Shown: positions 7,640 through 17,527 of the stretch, piece after piece | Layout of the letters: every line of letters begins with the position of its first letter | Numbering within the stretch: position 1 is the stretch's first letter | DNA from: Cupriavidus laharis | GTDB lineage: Bacteria; Pseudomonadota; Gammaproteobacteria; Burkholderiales; Burkholderiaceae | Direction of reading: 5' to 3' | NCBI RefSeq assembly: GCF_914271435.1 | Contig: NZ_CAJZAI010000007.1 | Location: 124,001-188,000, forward strand | DNA length: 64,000 bases | Program-made: the position numbers and the translations under genes | Notes under the pieces: model-generated | What the model saw: the letters and a program-made list of their open reading frames with translations, nothing else | Databases searched by the model: none | Told to the model about the DNA's origin: nothing

Positions 7640-9190
7640 TTGAACCTGCTCAAAGCGCTCGCCACCATCAGCAGCCTGACCATGCTTTCGCGCATCACGG
7701 GGCTGGTGCGCGAAATCCTCATCGCCCGGGCGTTCGGCGCGTCGGACATGACCGACGCCTTCAACGTCGCCTTCCGGATTCCCAACCTGCTGCGGCGCAT
7801 CTTCGGCGAAGGCGCGTTTTCCCAGGCCTTCGTGCCGATCCTGGGCGAATACCACGCCAAGCGCGGCGACGCCGAGACCAGGCACCTGATCGATGCCGTC
7901 GCCACGGTCATGACCTGGGCCCTGATGGGCGTGTCGCTGCTGGGCGTGATCGGGGCGCCGCTGGTGATGACCGTGGTGGCGACCGGCTTCCGCGGGCAAG
8001 GCGAGACCTACACCGCCGCCGTCTTCATGACGCGGGTGATGTTCCCGTACATCGGCCTGATCTCGCTGGTGGCGCTGGCCTCCGGCATCCTCAACACGTG
8101 GCGCAAGTTCGCGGTGCCGGCCTTCACGCCGGTGCTGCTGAACCTGTGCCTGATCTTCGCCGCCCTGTTCGTCGGCCCCCGCATGGCGCAGCCGATCTAT
8201 GCACAGGCATGGGGCGTGCTGGTCGGCGGCATCCTGCAGTTGCTGATCCAGGTGCCCGCGCTCCGGCGCCTGGGTGCCATGCCACGCGTGAGCTTCAGCC
8301 TGCGCAAGGCCTGGGCCGACCCCGGTGTACGCCGCATCCTGCGGCAGATGGGGCCGGCGCTGCTGGCCGTGTCGGTGGCGCAGATCAGCCTGATCATCAA
8401 CACCAACATTGCCTCGCGCCTGGCAGCCGGCAGCGTGTCGTACCTGACCTATGCCGACCGGCTGATGGAATTCCCGACCGCGCTGCTGGGCGTGGCGCTG
8501 GGCACCATCCTGCTGCCGAGCCTGTCGAAGGCCAGCGCCCAGGGCAACCGTGCGGAATACTCCGGCCTGCTCGACTGGGGCCTGCGCCTGACCTTCCTGC
8601 TCGCGGTGCCATGCGCGGTGGGCCTGTTCGTGTTCGGCACGCCGCTGACTGCGGTGCTGTTCAACTATGGCAAGTTCGACGCCCACGCCGTGGAAATGAC
8701 GCGCCAGGCGCTGGTTTCCTACGGCACGGGGCTGCTGGGGCTGATCGTCATCAAGATCCTGGCGCCGGGCTTCTACGCGCGGCAGGACATCCGCACGCCG
8801 GTGAAGATCGCACTGGTAGTGCTGGTCATCACGCAGGCCTGCAACTACGCGTTCGTGCCGTGGCTGGGCCATGCCGGCCTGGCCCTGTCGATCAGTGTCG
8901 GCGCCACCATCAACGCCCTGCTGCTGTTTGCGGGCCTGGTGCGGCGTGGCCTCTACCGGCCCTCCCCTGGCTGGTGGCTGTTCCTGGCCCAATTGTTCAC
9001 CGCGGTGCTGCTGCTGGCCGGCCTGCTGCTCTGGTTCGTGCGCAACTTCGACTGGGTCGGGCTGGGGGCCACACCACTGCTGCGCATTGCGCTGCTGGCC
9101 TCCTGCCTGGTACTTGCGGCGGTGGTCTACTTCGGTACACTGTGGCTCATGGGACTGCGATACGCCGCCTTCAAGCGCCGGACGGTCTAG
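7640..9190 (+). CDS. murJ: Lipid II flippase MurJ
   Basis: Inner-membrane flippase of the MOP superfamily that moves lipid II to the periplasmic face for peptidoglycan assembly. The 516-residue protein has about 14 hydrophobic segments and the family motifs SRITGLVREILIARAFG (TM1), DAFNVAFRIPNLLRRIFGEG and SQAFVPI. The conserved start NLLKALATISS forces use of the TTG at 7640; no ATG stands at this point. A TATAAT lies at 7479-7484. It is followed 61 bp later by the SirB1-like gene and may be co-transcribed with it. Confidence 0.95.
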   Translation: MNLLKALATISSLTMLSRITGLVREILIARAFGASDMTDAFNVAFRIPNLLRRIFGEGAFSQAFVPILGEYHAKRGDAETRHLIDAVATVMTWALMGVSLLGVIGAPLVMTVVATGFRGQGETYTAAVFMTRVMFPYIGLISLVALASGILNTWRKFAVPAFTPVLLNLCLIFAALFVGPRMAQPIYAQAWGVLVGGILQLLIQVPALRRLGAMPRVSFSLRKAWADPGVRRILRQMGPALLAVSVAQISLIINTNIASRLAAGSVSYLTYADRLMEFPTALLGVALGTILLPSLSKASAQGNRAEYSGLLDWGLRLTFLLAVPCAVGLFVFGTPLTAVLFNYGKFDAHAVEMTRQALVSYGTGLLGLIVIKILAPGFYARQDIRTPVKIALVVLVITQACNYAFVPWLGHAGLALSISVGATINALLLFAGLVRRGLYRPSPGWWLFLAQLFTAVLLLAGLLLWFVRNFDWVGLGATPLLRIALLASCLVLAAVVYFGTLWLMGLRYAAFKRRTV

Positions 9191-9251
9191 CCACTCTAGC
9201 CACTGGGGCGCCCCCGGGGCACGGCACCGCCGACCGCATCAGGAATCCGCA

Positions 9252-10100
9252 ATGACAAGTACGAAAGTCCTGGATTACTTCGCCAGCCTTGTGGCGGACG
9301 AGAACGGCATTCCCCTGACTGAAACCGCACTTTCCATTGCGCAGGACGCCTATCCCGACCTGGACCTGCAAGCCGAACTGGCGGCGCTGGACGTGCTGGC
9401 GCTGCGCCTGAAACGCAGGATCGCCGAGGGTACGCCCGCCATCCAGCGACTGCGCCTGCTGAACCATTTTTTCTACCGCGACCTGGGCTTCGGCGCCAAC
9501 GCCAACGACTACTACGACCCGGACAACTCGTACCTGAATGTCGTGATGAAGCAGCGGCGCGGCATCCCCATCTCGCTCGCGGTGCTTTACATGGAACTGG
9601 GCCAGCAGATCGGCCTGCCGCTCAAGGGCGTGTCGTTCCCCAACCACTTCCTGGTGCGCATGACGATTCCAGCCGGTGAAGTGGTGCTCGATCCGCTGAC
9701 GGGAGAGACGCTGTCGAAGGAACAGCTGCAGGAGATGCTAGACCCCTACCTCGAGCGGGAAGGGATTTCCGACCCCGGCCAAGTGCCGCTCGGCCTGTTC
9801 CTGCAAGCCGCCAGCCACCGCGAGATCATCGCGCGCATACTGCGCAACCTGAAAGCGATCTACCTGCAGGAATCCCGCTGGCAGCGGCTGCTTGCGGTGC
9901 AGAACCGCCTGGTCATCCTGCTGCCCGGATCGATCGAAGAAGTGCGCGACCGCGGCCTCGCCTATGCCAACCTCGAGTGCTTCCGGCCTGCGCTGGAGGA
10001 CCTGGAAGCCTATGTGAAGGCGCGCCCGGACGCCGCTGACATCGCGCAGATCCGCGACCGCATGCCGGCCCTGCGCATGATGAGCCGCAGCCTCAACTGA
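9252..10100 (+). CDS. SirB1 family (transglutaminase-like/TPR) protein
   Basis: A 282-residue cytosolic protein of the SirB1 family. The N-terminal half has the transglutaminase-like fold signature (LNHFFYRDLGFGANANDYYDPDNSYLN is split by family-conserved aromatic residues; RRGIPISLAVLYMELGQQIGLPLKGVSFPNHFL follows). The C-terminal 100 residues look like tetratricopeptide-type helices (IEEVRDRGLAYANLECFRPALEDLEAY). Function is not established. The ATG has an AGGAA site 8 bases upstream. Confidence 0.85.
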   Translation: MTSTKVLDYFASLVADENGIPLTETALSIAQDAYPDLDLQAELAALDVLALRLKRRIAEGTPAIQRLRLLNHFFYRDLGFGANANDYYDPDNSYLNVVMKQRRGIPISLAVLYMELGQQIGLPLKGVSFPNHFLVRMTIPAGEVVLDPLTGETLSKEQLQEMLDPYLEREGISDPGQVPLGLFLQAASHREIIARILRNLKAIYLQESRWQRLLAVQNRLVILLPGSIEEVRDRGLAYANLECFRPALEDLEAYVKARPDAADIAQIRDRMPALRMMSRSLN

Positions 10101-10118
10101 GACTGCGGCAGCGCTTGT

Positions 10119-10784
10119 TCAGCGCTCGACGCTCGGCGCGCGGCGCTTGTTGCCACGCACGAGCTTCCACAGGCCACCCAGCAGCAGCGGCACCACGGCC
10201 GCGCCGATGCCGGCCAGCACGATCAGGTTCAGGTACTGCTTGATGAACGGCAGGTTGCCAAAGAAGTAGCCCGCGAACACCAGCCCGGCCACCCAGGCCA
10301 GCGCACCGATCACATTGAAGAACTGGAAGCGCCCGAACGTCATCTGCGACACGCCCGCCACGAAGGGAGCGAAGGTACGCACGATGGGGATGAAGCGCGC
10401 CATCACCAGCGTCTTGCCGCCGTGGCGCTCGTAGAAGTCGTGCGTGCGGCGCAGCGCGTTCTGATCGAGGAAGCGCCAGTGGTGGTCGAACACCTTGGGC
10501 CCGATCCAGCTGCCGACCATGTAGTTCACCGTGTTCCCCGAAACCGCCGCAGTCAGCAACAAGCCTAGCAGGACCCACTCGTTCATGGCGCCCGTGGCGC
10601 AGAACGCGCCCGCGATGAACAGCAGCGAATCGCCCGGCAGGAACGGCAGCACCACCAGCCCGGTTTCGGCAAACACGATGACGAACAGGATCGCGTAGAC
10701 CCACGCGCCATACTGCTGGATGACCGTGCCGAGGTATTTGTCGACATGCACGAGCATGTCGATGAGCTGCAGAGCGAGATCCAA
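10119..10784 (-). CDS. DedA family membrane protein
   Basis: Polytopic inner-membrane protein of the DedA/SNARE-associated family; members act in polyprenyl-phosphate or phospholipid flipping and membrane homeostasis. The 221-residue protein shows FVIVFAETGLVVLPFLPGD (re-entrant acidic/proline loop), GNTVNYMVGSWIGPKVF, and RFIPIVRTFAPFVAG with the two functional arginines. A TTG start is proposed because GGGGAA lies just before it and the reading then begins DLALQLIDMLVHVDKYL as in relatives; the next ATG is 10 codons inside. It converges on the SirB1-like gene and is divergent from mutL. Confidence 0.9.
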   Translation of the reverse strand: MDLALQLIDMLVHVDKYLGTVIQQYGAWVYAILFVIVFAETGLVVLPFLPGDSLLFIAGAFCATGAMNEWVLLGLLLTAAVSGNTVNYMVGSWIGPKVFDHHWRFLDQNALRRTHDFYERHGGKTLVMARFIPIVRTFAPFVAGVSQMTFGRFQFFNVIGALAWVAGLVFAGYFFGNLPFIKQYLNLIVLAGIGAAVVPLLLGGLWKLVRGNKRRAPSVER

Positions 10785-10900
10785 GTCGTTCCCCGTTGTG
10801 TTGTAGGTTACTTCACCAAGCGCGTCATCATACAAGACCCGCCCGACGCATCGGTCACCTGGCGGGGCTTGCGCGGCCATCCCGCGTGTGGCGCGGCACG

Positions 10901-10906
10901 TATAAT
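10901..10906 (+). promoter_or_regulatory. TATAAT box 6 bases before mutL
   Basis: A perfect -10 hexamer ends 6 bases before the mutL ATG. If used, transcription would begin at or within a few bases of the start codon, giving a nearly leaderless mRNA. No good -35 box is visible. Confidence 0.45.
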
Positions 10907-10912
10907 CGCCGC

Positions 10913-12871
10913 ATGCCAGCCTCCGCCTCCCGAACCGCGCAGCCGCCGCGGCCGATCCGCCCCCTGCCCGACCAGCTCATCAGCCAGATTGCCGCCGGCG
11001 AAGTCGTGGAACGCCCGGCGTCCGTGGTGAAAGAGCTGCTCGAGAACGCGCTCGACGCAGGCTCCAGCCAGCTCGGCATCCGGCTCGAAGAAGGCGGCGT
11101 GCGGCGCATCGTCATCACGGACAATGGCTGCGGCATCCCCGCAGGCGAACTGCCGGTCGCGCTGATGCGCCATGCCACCAGCAAGATCGCTTCGCTGGAC
11201 GAGCTCGAGGCCGTGCTGACCCTCGGTTTCCGCGGCGAGGCCCTGGCCTCGATCGCTTCCGTTTCCCAGCTGACCCTGACCAGCCGTACCGCCAGTGACC
11301 CGCATGCCACGCAGGTCAGTGCCGACACCGGCGCACTGCAACCGGCATCGGGCGGAATCGGCACGACAGTCGATGTCCAGCATCTCTACTTCAACACGCC
11401 GGCGCGCAGAAAGTTCCTCAAATCGGAACAGACCGAGCTGGGACATTGCCTGGAGATGGTTCGGCGTGCGGCGCTGGCGCGCCCCGACGTGGCCATTTCG
11501 GTCCATCACAACGGCAAGCCGCTCGAACACTGGAACGCCGGTGACGTGGGCACGCGTACGGCGCAGGTGCTCGGCAGTGACTTCGCGCGCGCGCGGCTGC
11601 CGCTCGATGAAGAAGCCGGCGACCTGCATCTCTATGGTTTCGCCGGACTCCCTACCGCTTCGCGCGGCCGGCCGGACCAGCAGTACTTCTTCGTCAACGG
11701 CCGCTTCGTGCGCGACAAGCTGCTCAACCATGCGGTGCGCAGCGCCTACCAGGACGTGCTGCACGGCGACCGGTTCCCGTCCTACGTGCTGTGCCTGGAC
11801 CTGCCGCCGGAGATGGTGGATGTGAACGTCCACCCGTCCAAGATCGAAGTGCGCTTCCGCGAATCGCGCGCCGTGCACCAGTTCGTCTACCACGCCGTAC
11901 AGCGCTGCCTGGCGCGCCAGGCCGGGGAGAACGGCGACAGCCTGCATACCGGCACGGATGACGAACCTGTTCCAACACCGGGCAGCGCCCCGCAACTGCG
12001 CGAGCCCCGCGCACCATACGGCGGCGCGGCAAGCAGCGGCAGCCAGTGGATCAACTATTCGGCAGCGCGCCAGACCGAGCTCGGCATCGCGCAGCCGCGC
12101 CAGGCCTACCTGGGCATGGTGCGCGAGGCCACGGCACCGCGGCCTTACGTGCCGTCGTCACAGCCACCCGCCTGGCTGGCCGATGCACAGGCCGCGCGGG
12201 CCGACGAACCTCCCGGCCTGCTCGACGGTGTCGCCGCGGCCAGCCCTTCGTTGCCACCCGCGAATGACACAACAGTAGCGGCCGACGACCACCCGCTCGG
12301 CTACGCGATCGCCCAGCTGCATGGCATCTATGTGCTGGCGCAGAACGCGCGCGGACTCGTGCTCGTCGACATGCACGCCGCGCACGAGCGCATCCTGTAC
12401 GAACAGATCAAGGACGCGCTCGATGCGCGCGATCTCGCTGTGCAGCCGCTGCTGCTGCCCGTGACCCTGCCCGCGAGCCCAGTGGAGATCGGCACCGCGG
12501 AGGAGCATCGCGAAACGCTGGAGCTGCTTGGATTCGACATCGCGCCGGTTTCGCCTACCATGCTCGCCGTGCGCGCGGTGCCGGCGCTGTTGCAGCAGGC
12601 CGACACGGAAGCGCTCGCGCGCGACGTCCTGCGCGACCTGCATGCCTACGGCGGCTCACGCGTGCTGGCCGAGCGCCGCAACGAGCTGCTGGCCACGCTG
12701 GCCTGCCACAGCGCGGTGCGCGCCAACCGCAAGCTCACGCTCGAAGAGATGAATGCGCTGCTGCGCCAGATGGAACAGACCGAGCGCGCCGACCAGTGCA
12801 ACCACGGCCGCCCGACCTGGGTGCAGCTCAGCGTGGCCGAGCTGGACCGCCTTTTCCTGCGCGGCCAGTAA
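10913..12871 (+). CDS. mutL: DNA mismatch repair protein MutL
   Basis: GHKL-family ATPase that links MutS mismatch recognition to strand excision. The 652-residue protein has the ATP-lid motifs [30 protein letters not shown] and [19 protein letters not shown]. After a low-complexity linker (about residues 345-460), the C-terminal dimerisation domain carries [12 protein letters not shown] near residue 486. This fits the metal-dependent endonuclease motif DxHA(x2)E(x4)E, with Met for the usual Gln. That suggests a nicking MutL, as expected where MutH is absent. miaA follows 43 bp later, as in many proteobacteria. Confidence 0.97.
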   Translation: MPASASRTAQPPRPIRPLPDQLISQIAAGEVVERPASVVKELLENALDAGSSQLGIRLEEGGVRRIVITDNGCGIPAGELPVALMRHATSKIASLDELEAVLTLGFRGEALASIASVSQLTLTSRTASDPHATQVSADTGALQPASGGIGTTVDVQHLYFNTPARRKFLKSEQTELGHCLEMVRRAALARPDVAISVHHNGKPLEHWNAGDVGTRTAQVLGSDFARARLPLDEEAGDLHLYGFAGLPTASRGRPDQQYFFVNGRFVRDKLLNHAVRSAYQDVLHGDRFPSYVLCLDLPPEMVDVNVHPSKIEVRFRESRAVHQFVYHAVQRCLARQAGENGDSLHTGTDDEPVPTPGSAPQLREPRAPYGGAASSGSQWINYSAARQTELGIAQPRQAYLGMVREATAPRPYVPSSQPPAWLADAQAARADEPPGLLDGVAAASPSLPPANDTTVAADDHPLGYAIAQLHGIYVLAQNARGLVLVDMHAAHERILYEQIKDALDARDLAVQPLLLPVTLPASPVEIGTAEEHRETLELLGFDIAPVSPTMLAVRAVPALLQQADTEALARDVLRDLHAYGGSRVLAERRNELLATLACHSAVRANRKLTLEEMNALLRQMEQTERADQCNHGRPTWVQLSVAELDRLFLRGQ

Positions 12872-12914
12872 GACCCGAGCCCGCTGCCGAGCGCCACGCC
12901 TTGCAGAAGTCCTG

Positions 12915-13871
12915 ATGTCCGCCCTGCCTTTCCCTGAACACCCGCCCGTCGTCTGCCTGCTCGGCCCCACCGCCTCGGGCAAGACCGCGGCCGCGCTGGC
13001 CCTGGCGCAGCAGGCACCCGTCGAGATCATCAGCCTCGACTCGGCGCTGGTCTATCGCGAGATGGATATCGGCACCGCCAAGCCGACCCGCGAAGAACTA
13101 GCCGCAGTGCCGCACCACCTGATCGATATCATCGATCCGGCCGACAGCTACTCCGCCGCACAGTTCGTCACCGACGCCGAACGTCTGATCGGCGAGATCC
13201 GCGTACGTGGCCGCCAGCCGCTGATCGTGGGCGGCACCATGCTGTACTACAAGGCGCTGACGCAGGGCCTGAACGACTTGCCCCAGGCCGATCCCGCCGT
13301 GCGCGCCGAGCTCGACGAACTGGCCGCAGAACGCGGCTGGCCTGCGCTGCACGCGATGCTGGCGGAAGTCGACCCGGTCACGGCCGCGCGGCTGGCGCCC
13401 AATGATGCGCAGCGTATCCAGCGCGCGCTGGAAATCCACCGCCTGTCCGGGCAGCCGATGTCCGAGCTGCTGGCACGGCAGGCAGACGGCCGCACCTTCA
13501 CGGGTGCGGCCGACCAGCACTACCGCGTGATCGCACTGGAGCCATCGGACCGCGCCGTGCTGCATGCACGCATTGCCGCGCGCTACGATGCCATGCTGGC
13601 TGGCGGCTTCATCGAGGAAGTCGAACGACTGCGCAGGCGTGGCGATCTCCACCCCGGCCTGCCGTCGATCCGCTGCGTGGGCTACCGGCAGGTCTGGGAA
13701 TACCTGGACGGCGACACGGACTACGCGACCATGCGCGAGCGCGGCATCGCGGCTACGCGCCAGCTCTGCAAGCGCCAGATCACGTGGCTACGCAGCACGC
13801 CGGAGCGGCTGCCCGTCGACTGCCTGGCGCCCGACTACGTCGAGCAGGCCGCGCGATTGGCCGGAATGTGA
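12915..13871 (+). CDS. miaA: tRNA dimethylallyltransferase MiaA
   Basis: Transfers the dimethylallyl group to A37 of tRNAs reading UNN codons. The 318-residue protein has the P-loop [14 protein letters not shown] at about residue 15, the [18 protein letters not shown] block with the catalytic Asp, HHLIDIIDP, and [29 protein letters not shown] lies near the C-terminus. The ATG at MSALPFPEH was chosen because conservation starts there. The mutL-miaA order is conserved widely. Confidence 0.97.
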   Translation: MSALPFPEHPPVVCLLGPTASGKTAAALALAQQAPVEIISLDSALVYREMDIGTAKPTREELAAVPHHLIDIIDPADSYSAAQFVTDAERLIGEIRVRGRQPLIVGGTMLYYKALTQGLNDLPQADPAVRAELDELAAERGWPALHAMLAEVDPVTAARLAPNDAQRIQRALEIHRLSGQPMSELLARQADGRTFTGAADQHYRVIALEPSDRAVLHARIAARYDAMLAGGFIEEVERLRRRGDLHPGLPSIRCVGYRQVWEYLDGDTDYATMRERGIAATRQLCKRQITWLRSTPERLPVDCLAPDYVEQAARLAGM

Positions 13872-13903
13872 CGCACAGGCGATAATCGTCGCCTGTCCCG
13901 ACG

Positions 13904-14419
13904 ATGCTTTCCGCCATGCCGTCCCCATCCTTTGCCATCCGCCCTGCCACGCCCGCCGACAGTGCCACGCTGTTCCGCCTGATCTCGGCACTGGCCGAAT
14001 ACGAAAAGCTGACGCACCTCGTCGAAGCCACGCCGCAGAAGCTCGAACAGGCGCTGTTCGGCGCACGGCCGCAGGCCGAGGCCGTGCTGGTCGAAACCCA
14101 TACGCCGGAGGGCGCGCGGCCGGTCGGGTTCGCGCTGTTCTTCCACAATTTCTCGACCTTCCTGGCCAAACCCGGCCTGTACCTCGAAGACCTGTTCGTC
14201 GAACCCGCATGGCGCGGCCATGGCCTTGGCAAAGCGCTGCTCAGGCATCTGGCGGCGCTGGCCGTGGAGCGCGGCTGCGGCCGCTTCGAATGGTCGGTGC
14301 TGGACTGGAACACGCCATCGATCGAGTTCTACAAGGCGATGGGCGCCGACGTGATGCCCGACTGGCGCATTTGTCGTGTTACCGGCGATGCACTCGCGAA
14401 GCTCGGCCGGGCAAGCTAG
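13904..14419 (+). CDS. GNAT family N-acetyltransferase
   Basis: A 171-residue acetyl-CoA-dependent acetyltransferase, similar to the spermidine/thialysine (SSAT-like) branch. IRPATPADSATLFRLI opens the fold, GLYLEDLFVEPAWRGHGLGKALL is split around the acetyl-CoA pyrophosphate loop (RGHGLG), and WNTPSIEFYKAMGA is the helix-4 motif. The natural substrate cannot be deduced. A second ATG four codons in (13916) is equally good as a start; neither has an obvious ribosome site. It follows miaA at 32 bp and may be in the same transcript. Confidence 0.88.
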   Translation: MLSAMPSPSFAIRPATPADSATLFRLISALAEYEKLTHLVEATPQKLEQALFGARPQAEAVLVETHTPEGARPVGFALFFHNFSTFLAKPGLYLEDLFVEPAWRGHGLGKALLRHLAALAVERGCGRFEWSVLDWNTPSIEFYKAMGADVMPDWRICRVTGDALAKLGRAS

Positions 14420-14462
14420 ACGCAGCGCCGGGCAACGGTCCACTGCGGGTGTTATACACTTG

Positions 14463-14482
14463 ATGGCATACCGCCATACAAT
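14463..14482. promoter_or_regulatory. Candidate operator upstream of the GntR regulator
   Basis: ATGGC and GCCAT flank five bases (14463-14477), and the right half is part of ACCGCCATACAAT (14470-14482). This identical 13-base word recurs at 20450-20462 in front of the transporter-hydantoinase operon. TACAAT at its end resembles a -10 box, so binding here would block the regulator's own promoter. GntR/FCD binding is inferred. Confidence 0.6.
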
Positions 14483-14526
14483 GGCAGCACCAAATGTCTT
14501 TTTCCTGGCCACCAGCGCCGACCGCC

Positions 14527-15273
14527 ATGTCAAGAACCAAAACCGAGCCGCCTGCCTTGCCGACGGCAGACAGTGCCAGAGAAACCGAAGCGGACAATGC
14601 GCGCGGTGCGTCGGTGGAGGAAATTGCCGACCGCATCCTGACCGCGATCTGGGAACACCGGCTGCCGCCGGGCACCAAGCTGGTCGAGGAAAAACTCGGC
14701 GGCGTATTCGGCGTCAGCCGCACCAAGGTGCGGCTGGCCTTCGGCAAGCTCGCCCATGAAGGCGTGCTGACGGTGCACCCGAACCGCGGTACGTTCGTCT
14801 CCAGCCCGAGCGTGGCCGAAGCGCGCCAGGTGCTGCATTCGCGCCGCCTGCTGGAACCCGCGCTGGTGCGGGACCTGGCCGGCACGGTCGGCGCACAGGG
14901 GTTGAAGACGCTGCGCGCGACCACGCGCGCGGAAGCGCAGGCACGCGAGAGCGACGACCGGCGCGCCATCATCCGGCTTTCCGGCGAGTTCCATTGCCGC
15001 CTGGCGGAGCTGACCGGCAACCAGTACCTTGGCAAGTACATGCGCGAGCTGTGCTCGCTGACCTGCCTGATCATCGCGCTCTACGATGCGCCGGGCGTGC
15101 CGTCGTGCCCGCACCATGAACACGACGATATCGTCGACGCGCTTGAGGCCGGCGACGGCGATCGGGCCGCGCGGTTAATGGCCGAACACCTCGACCATGT
15201 CGAAAGCACCCTGCGGCTTGAATTGCCGGCCGAAGAAAAGGTGGATCTGGAAGCGGTGTTCGCCGCCGTCTAA
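14527..15273 (+). CDS. GntR family (FCD) transcriptional regulator
   Basis: Ligand-responsive DNA-binding regulator of the FadR subfamily, 248 residues. The winged helix-turn-helix covers about residues 25-90 (EKLGGVFGVSRTKVRLAFGKL is the recognition region). The FCD ligand domain follows with the metal-binding pattern of Asp/His residues (FHCRLAELTGN, HHEHDDIVDAL, AEHLDHVE). An ATG 11 codons upstream is possible but would leave almost no leader after the TACAAT box. The gene converges on the hydantoin operon, and a shared 13-base word links it to that operon's promoter, so it most likely controls it. Confidence 0.9.
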   Translation: MSRTKTEPPALPTADSARETEADNARGASVEEIADRILTAIWEHRLPPGTKLVEEKLGGVFGVSRTKVRLAFGKLAHEGVLTVHPNRGTFVSSPSVAEARQVLHSRRLLEPALVRDLAGTVGAQGLKTLRATTRAEAQARESDDRRAIIRLSGEFHCRLAELTGNQYLGKYMRELCSLTCLIIALYDAPGVPSCPHHEHDDIVDALEAGDGDRAARLMAEHLDHVESTLRLELPAEEKVDLEAVFAAV

Positions 15274-15326
15274 GGCGTCTGTGCCTTGCATCAGCCCCGC
15301 GCATGCGGGATGACGGCGGCCCGGTT

Positions 15327-16079
15327 TCAGCGGTGTTCGATGCGCGCCGCCAGCGCCTGCGCCAGACCGATGGTCGGCTTGGCATCCGGGCGGCGGAACG
15401 TACCCGCAGTGGCCTTGCGCGGTTGCAGCGCGACCAGTGCTTCGGCCTGCTTGACCGCGGCGGCCATCTGGTCGACCACCGGCACCGGAATGCGATCACG
15501 CACGCGCGCCGCCAGCCCGGCGAGCGGCGCGCCGGCCAGGATCACCACATCGGCCTCGTCTTCCGCCACCGCGCGGTTGGCCAGCTCGACCAGCACCGCT
15601 TCCTTTTCTTCCTGCACATCTGACACCGAGGCAAAGCTGCCGTCGAGCATGCGGATACCGGCCAGGCGGCCGTGCAGGCCGTGCATGTCCACGCATTCCT
15701 CGTACCACGGCCCGAGTGCGCGCGCGAACGTGACAATGGCAAAGCGCCGCCCCAACATGCAGGCCGAGAGCATCGCCGCCTCGGCCATGCCTACCACGGG
15801 CAGGTCGAACAGCTCGCGTGCGCCCATCAGCCCGGGGTCGCCAAAGGCGGCAATGATCGCGGCGTCGAAACCGGCCTGGTGTTCAGCCAGCATTTCCAGC
15901 GCGATCGCACCGCCGATCTGCGCCTCGGCGCGCGTGGCGATATAGGGCACCCCGCGGCTGGCGGTCAGCGGCACAAGCTCGGTACCTGGCGCGGCAACAG
16001 GCGTGGCCGCCGCCATCAGCCGCGCGGTGATGCCTTCGCTGGTGTTGGGGTTGAGGACGAGGATTCGCATATCGGTCAT
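15327..16079 (-). CDS. Asp/Glu/hydantoin racemase
   Basis: Cofactor-independent racemase of the Asp/Glu/hydantoin family, 250 residues, expected to interconvert D- and L-5-substituted hydantoins (HyuE-like). The opening MRILVLNPNTSEGIT, the first catalytic-Cys region and the second-half block ADVVILAGAPLAG are visible. The cysteine of CMLGRRFAIVTF is a candidate, but the usual Cys in the first half (near IIAAFGDPGL) is replaced by Ala-Phe-Gly, so the two-cysteine pattern is incomplete and activity should be checked. The start overlaps the amidase stop as ATGA, so translation is coupled; an alternative start is three codons later. Confidence 0.82.
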   Translation of the reverse strand: MTDMRILVLNPNTSEGITARLMAAATPVAAPGTELVPLTASRGVPYIATRAEAQIGGAIALEMLAEHQAGFDAAIIAAFGDPGLMGARELFDLPVVGMAEAAMLSACMLGRRFAIVTFARALGPWYEECVDMHGLHGRLAGIRMLDGSFASVSDVQEEKEAVLVELANRAVAEDEADVVILAGAPLAGLAARVRDRIPVPVVDQMAAAVKQAEALVALQPRKATAGTFRRPDAKPTIGLAQALAARIEHR

Positions 16080-17470
16080 CCGTTGGCGCCGGCACGCGGC
16101 GCCAGCAAGCGCTCGGCGAGCCGGGCCGCAGCCAGCACGGTGCGGTCGGCACCGCGCGGGCCGGCGATCTGCAGGCCCACCGGCAAGCCATCGCGGCCAC
16201 TGCCGCATGGCACCGAAATGGCCGGTGCCAGCGCATGGTTGAAGAACGGGGTGAACACTGCGTGGGCGCGCGGCTCGACCGCCACGCCGCCGATCCGTTC
16301 CGGCCCGAGCCGGTCATTGCGCCAGGCCACGCAAGGCGTGGTCGGGCACAGCAGCAAGTCGTAGCGGGTAAAGAACCCCGCCACGGTCAATGCGATCTGG
16401 CGGCTCGCCTCGCGCGCACGCGCCACATCGGCCCCCGTCCACGCCAGCCCGCGCTCGATCTGGCGCGCGATATCCGGATCGAACACGTCCGGATCGCGCT
16501 GCCAGGCCGCGCCGTACAGACCGGCCAGGCCCACATGCTGCAGCGGCATCAGCGCGGCCTCGTCGACGCCCGCGGGCCATGCGGGATCGGCAAGCTCGAT
16601 GCTCAGGCCAGCCGCCTGCAACCCGGCCACCGCCTGGGAAAAGGCTTCGGCCACGTCATCGTCGACCGGCGTATCCAGTCCCAGGCGCGGGCTCAGCGCG
16701 ATACGCAGCGTGTGCAGCGGGCGCTCGTGCGCAAGGCGGAAACCGAGCGTGTCCGGATCCCGCGCATCGGCGCCAGCCAGCGCCTCGAACATCAGTGCGG
16801 CATCGGCGGCGGTGCGCGTGATCGGCGCGATCACCTGGATGCCGTTGAAGGCGTGGGCAAAGCCGATCGAGTCGGGGATCGCGCCGTAGGACGGCTTGAA
16901 GCCGACCACACCGGCATGCGCGGGCGGGCGCCTGCTGGAACCGCCGCCGTCTGTGCCCAGCGCCAGCGGCGCCATGCCGGCCGCCACCGCGACCGCGCAG
17001 CCGCCCGACGAGCCGCCGGCGGTCAGCGTGGCATCGAGCGGGTGGCGCGTCAGGCCGTAGACCTTGTTGGTGGTCAGGCCCTTGCACGCGAACTCGGAGG
17101 TATTGCCCATGCCGAGCACGATCGCACCAGCGCGGCGCAGGCGCTCGACCGCGATCGCATCGGCCGGGGCGATGAAGTCGCGGTACAGCTGCGAGCCCTG
17201 CGTGACGCGGCGGCCCTGGCTCCAGATCACATCCTTGACGATCACCGGAACGCCGGCCAGCAGCGGACGCTCGCCCTGCGCCAGCCGTGCGCGCAGTTGC
17301 GACAGGTCGGCGTCAACGAGATCCTGGCGTTGCTCGAAGACGGCGTTGAGCTGGTCGTTGCGCGCCGAGATACGGGCCTGGAAAGCGGCGACCACCTCGG
17401 CGGGGTCGAGGCGTCCGGCGGCAACGCGGCCGGCAATGGTGGCGGCATCCAGGCTATTGGTCAGTTCCAT
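16076..17470 (-). CDS. Amidase-signature family hydrolase
   Basis: Ser-cisSer-Lys amidase of 464 residues, probably opening the N-carbamoyl or amide product of the hydantoinase next door. The triad is intact: Lys in GVPVIVKDV (about residue 79), Ser in TAGGSSGGCA (about 154) and nucleophilic Ser in LGTDGGGSSRRP (about 178). The ATG at MELTNS was chosen; an in-frame TTG six codons upstream is possible, neither with a strong ribosome site. Hydantoin clusters usually carry a metal-dependent N-carbamoylase or a nitrilase-type D-carbamoylase, so an amidase here is a variant. It could also act on ureido or simple amides. Confidence 0.88.
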   Translation of the reverse strand: MELTNSLDAATIAGRVAAGRLDPAEVVAAFQARISARNDQLNAVFEQRQDLVDADLSQLRARLAQGERPLLAGVPVIVKDVIWSQGRRVTQGSQLYRDFIAPADAIAVERLRRAGAIVLGMGNTSEFACKGLTTNKVYGLTRHPLDATLTAGGSSGGCAVAVAAGMAPLALGTDGGGSSRRPPAHAGVVGFKPSYGAIPDSIGFAHAFNGIQVIAPITRTAADAALMFEALAGADARDPDTLGFRLAHERPLHTLRIALSPRLGLDTPVDDDVAEAFSQAVAGLQAAGLSIELADPAWPAGVDEAALMPLQHVGLAGLYGAAWQRDPDVFDPDIARQIERGLAWTGADVARAREASRQIALTVAGFFTRYDLLLCPTTPCVAWRNDRLGPERIGGVAVEPRAHAVFTPFFNHALAPAISVPCGSGRDGLPVGLQIAGPRGADRTVLAAARLAERLLAPRAGANG

Positions 17471-17527
17471 ATTGGCAGTGTCGGTCAAGGTATCGAAATC
17501 GCAAGGCTGAAGAGCAAGGCTGTGCCA

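Noticed and set aside
7319..8992. A 557-codon minus-strand open frame opposite murJ, rich in His, Gln and Arg
   Set aside because: Composition is typical of antisense translation of a membrane-protein gene; murJ is certain.
14460..14482. TTGATG and TACAAT as a sigma-70 promoter of the GntR gene
   Set aside because: The spacing is only 11 bases, too short for a standard promoter. I kept only the operator proposal and the possible -10 box.
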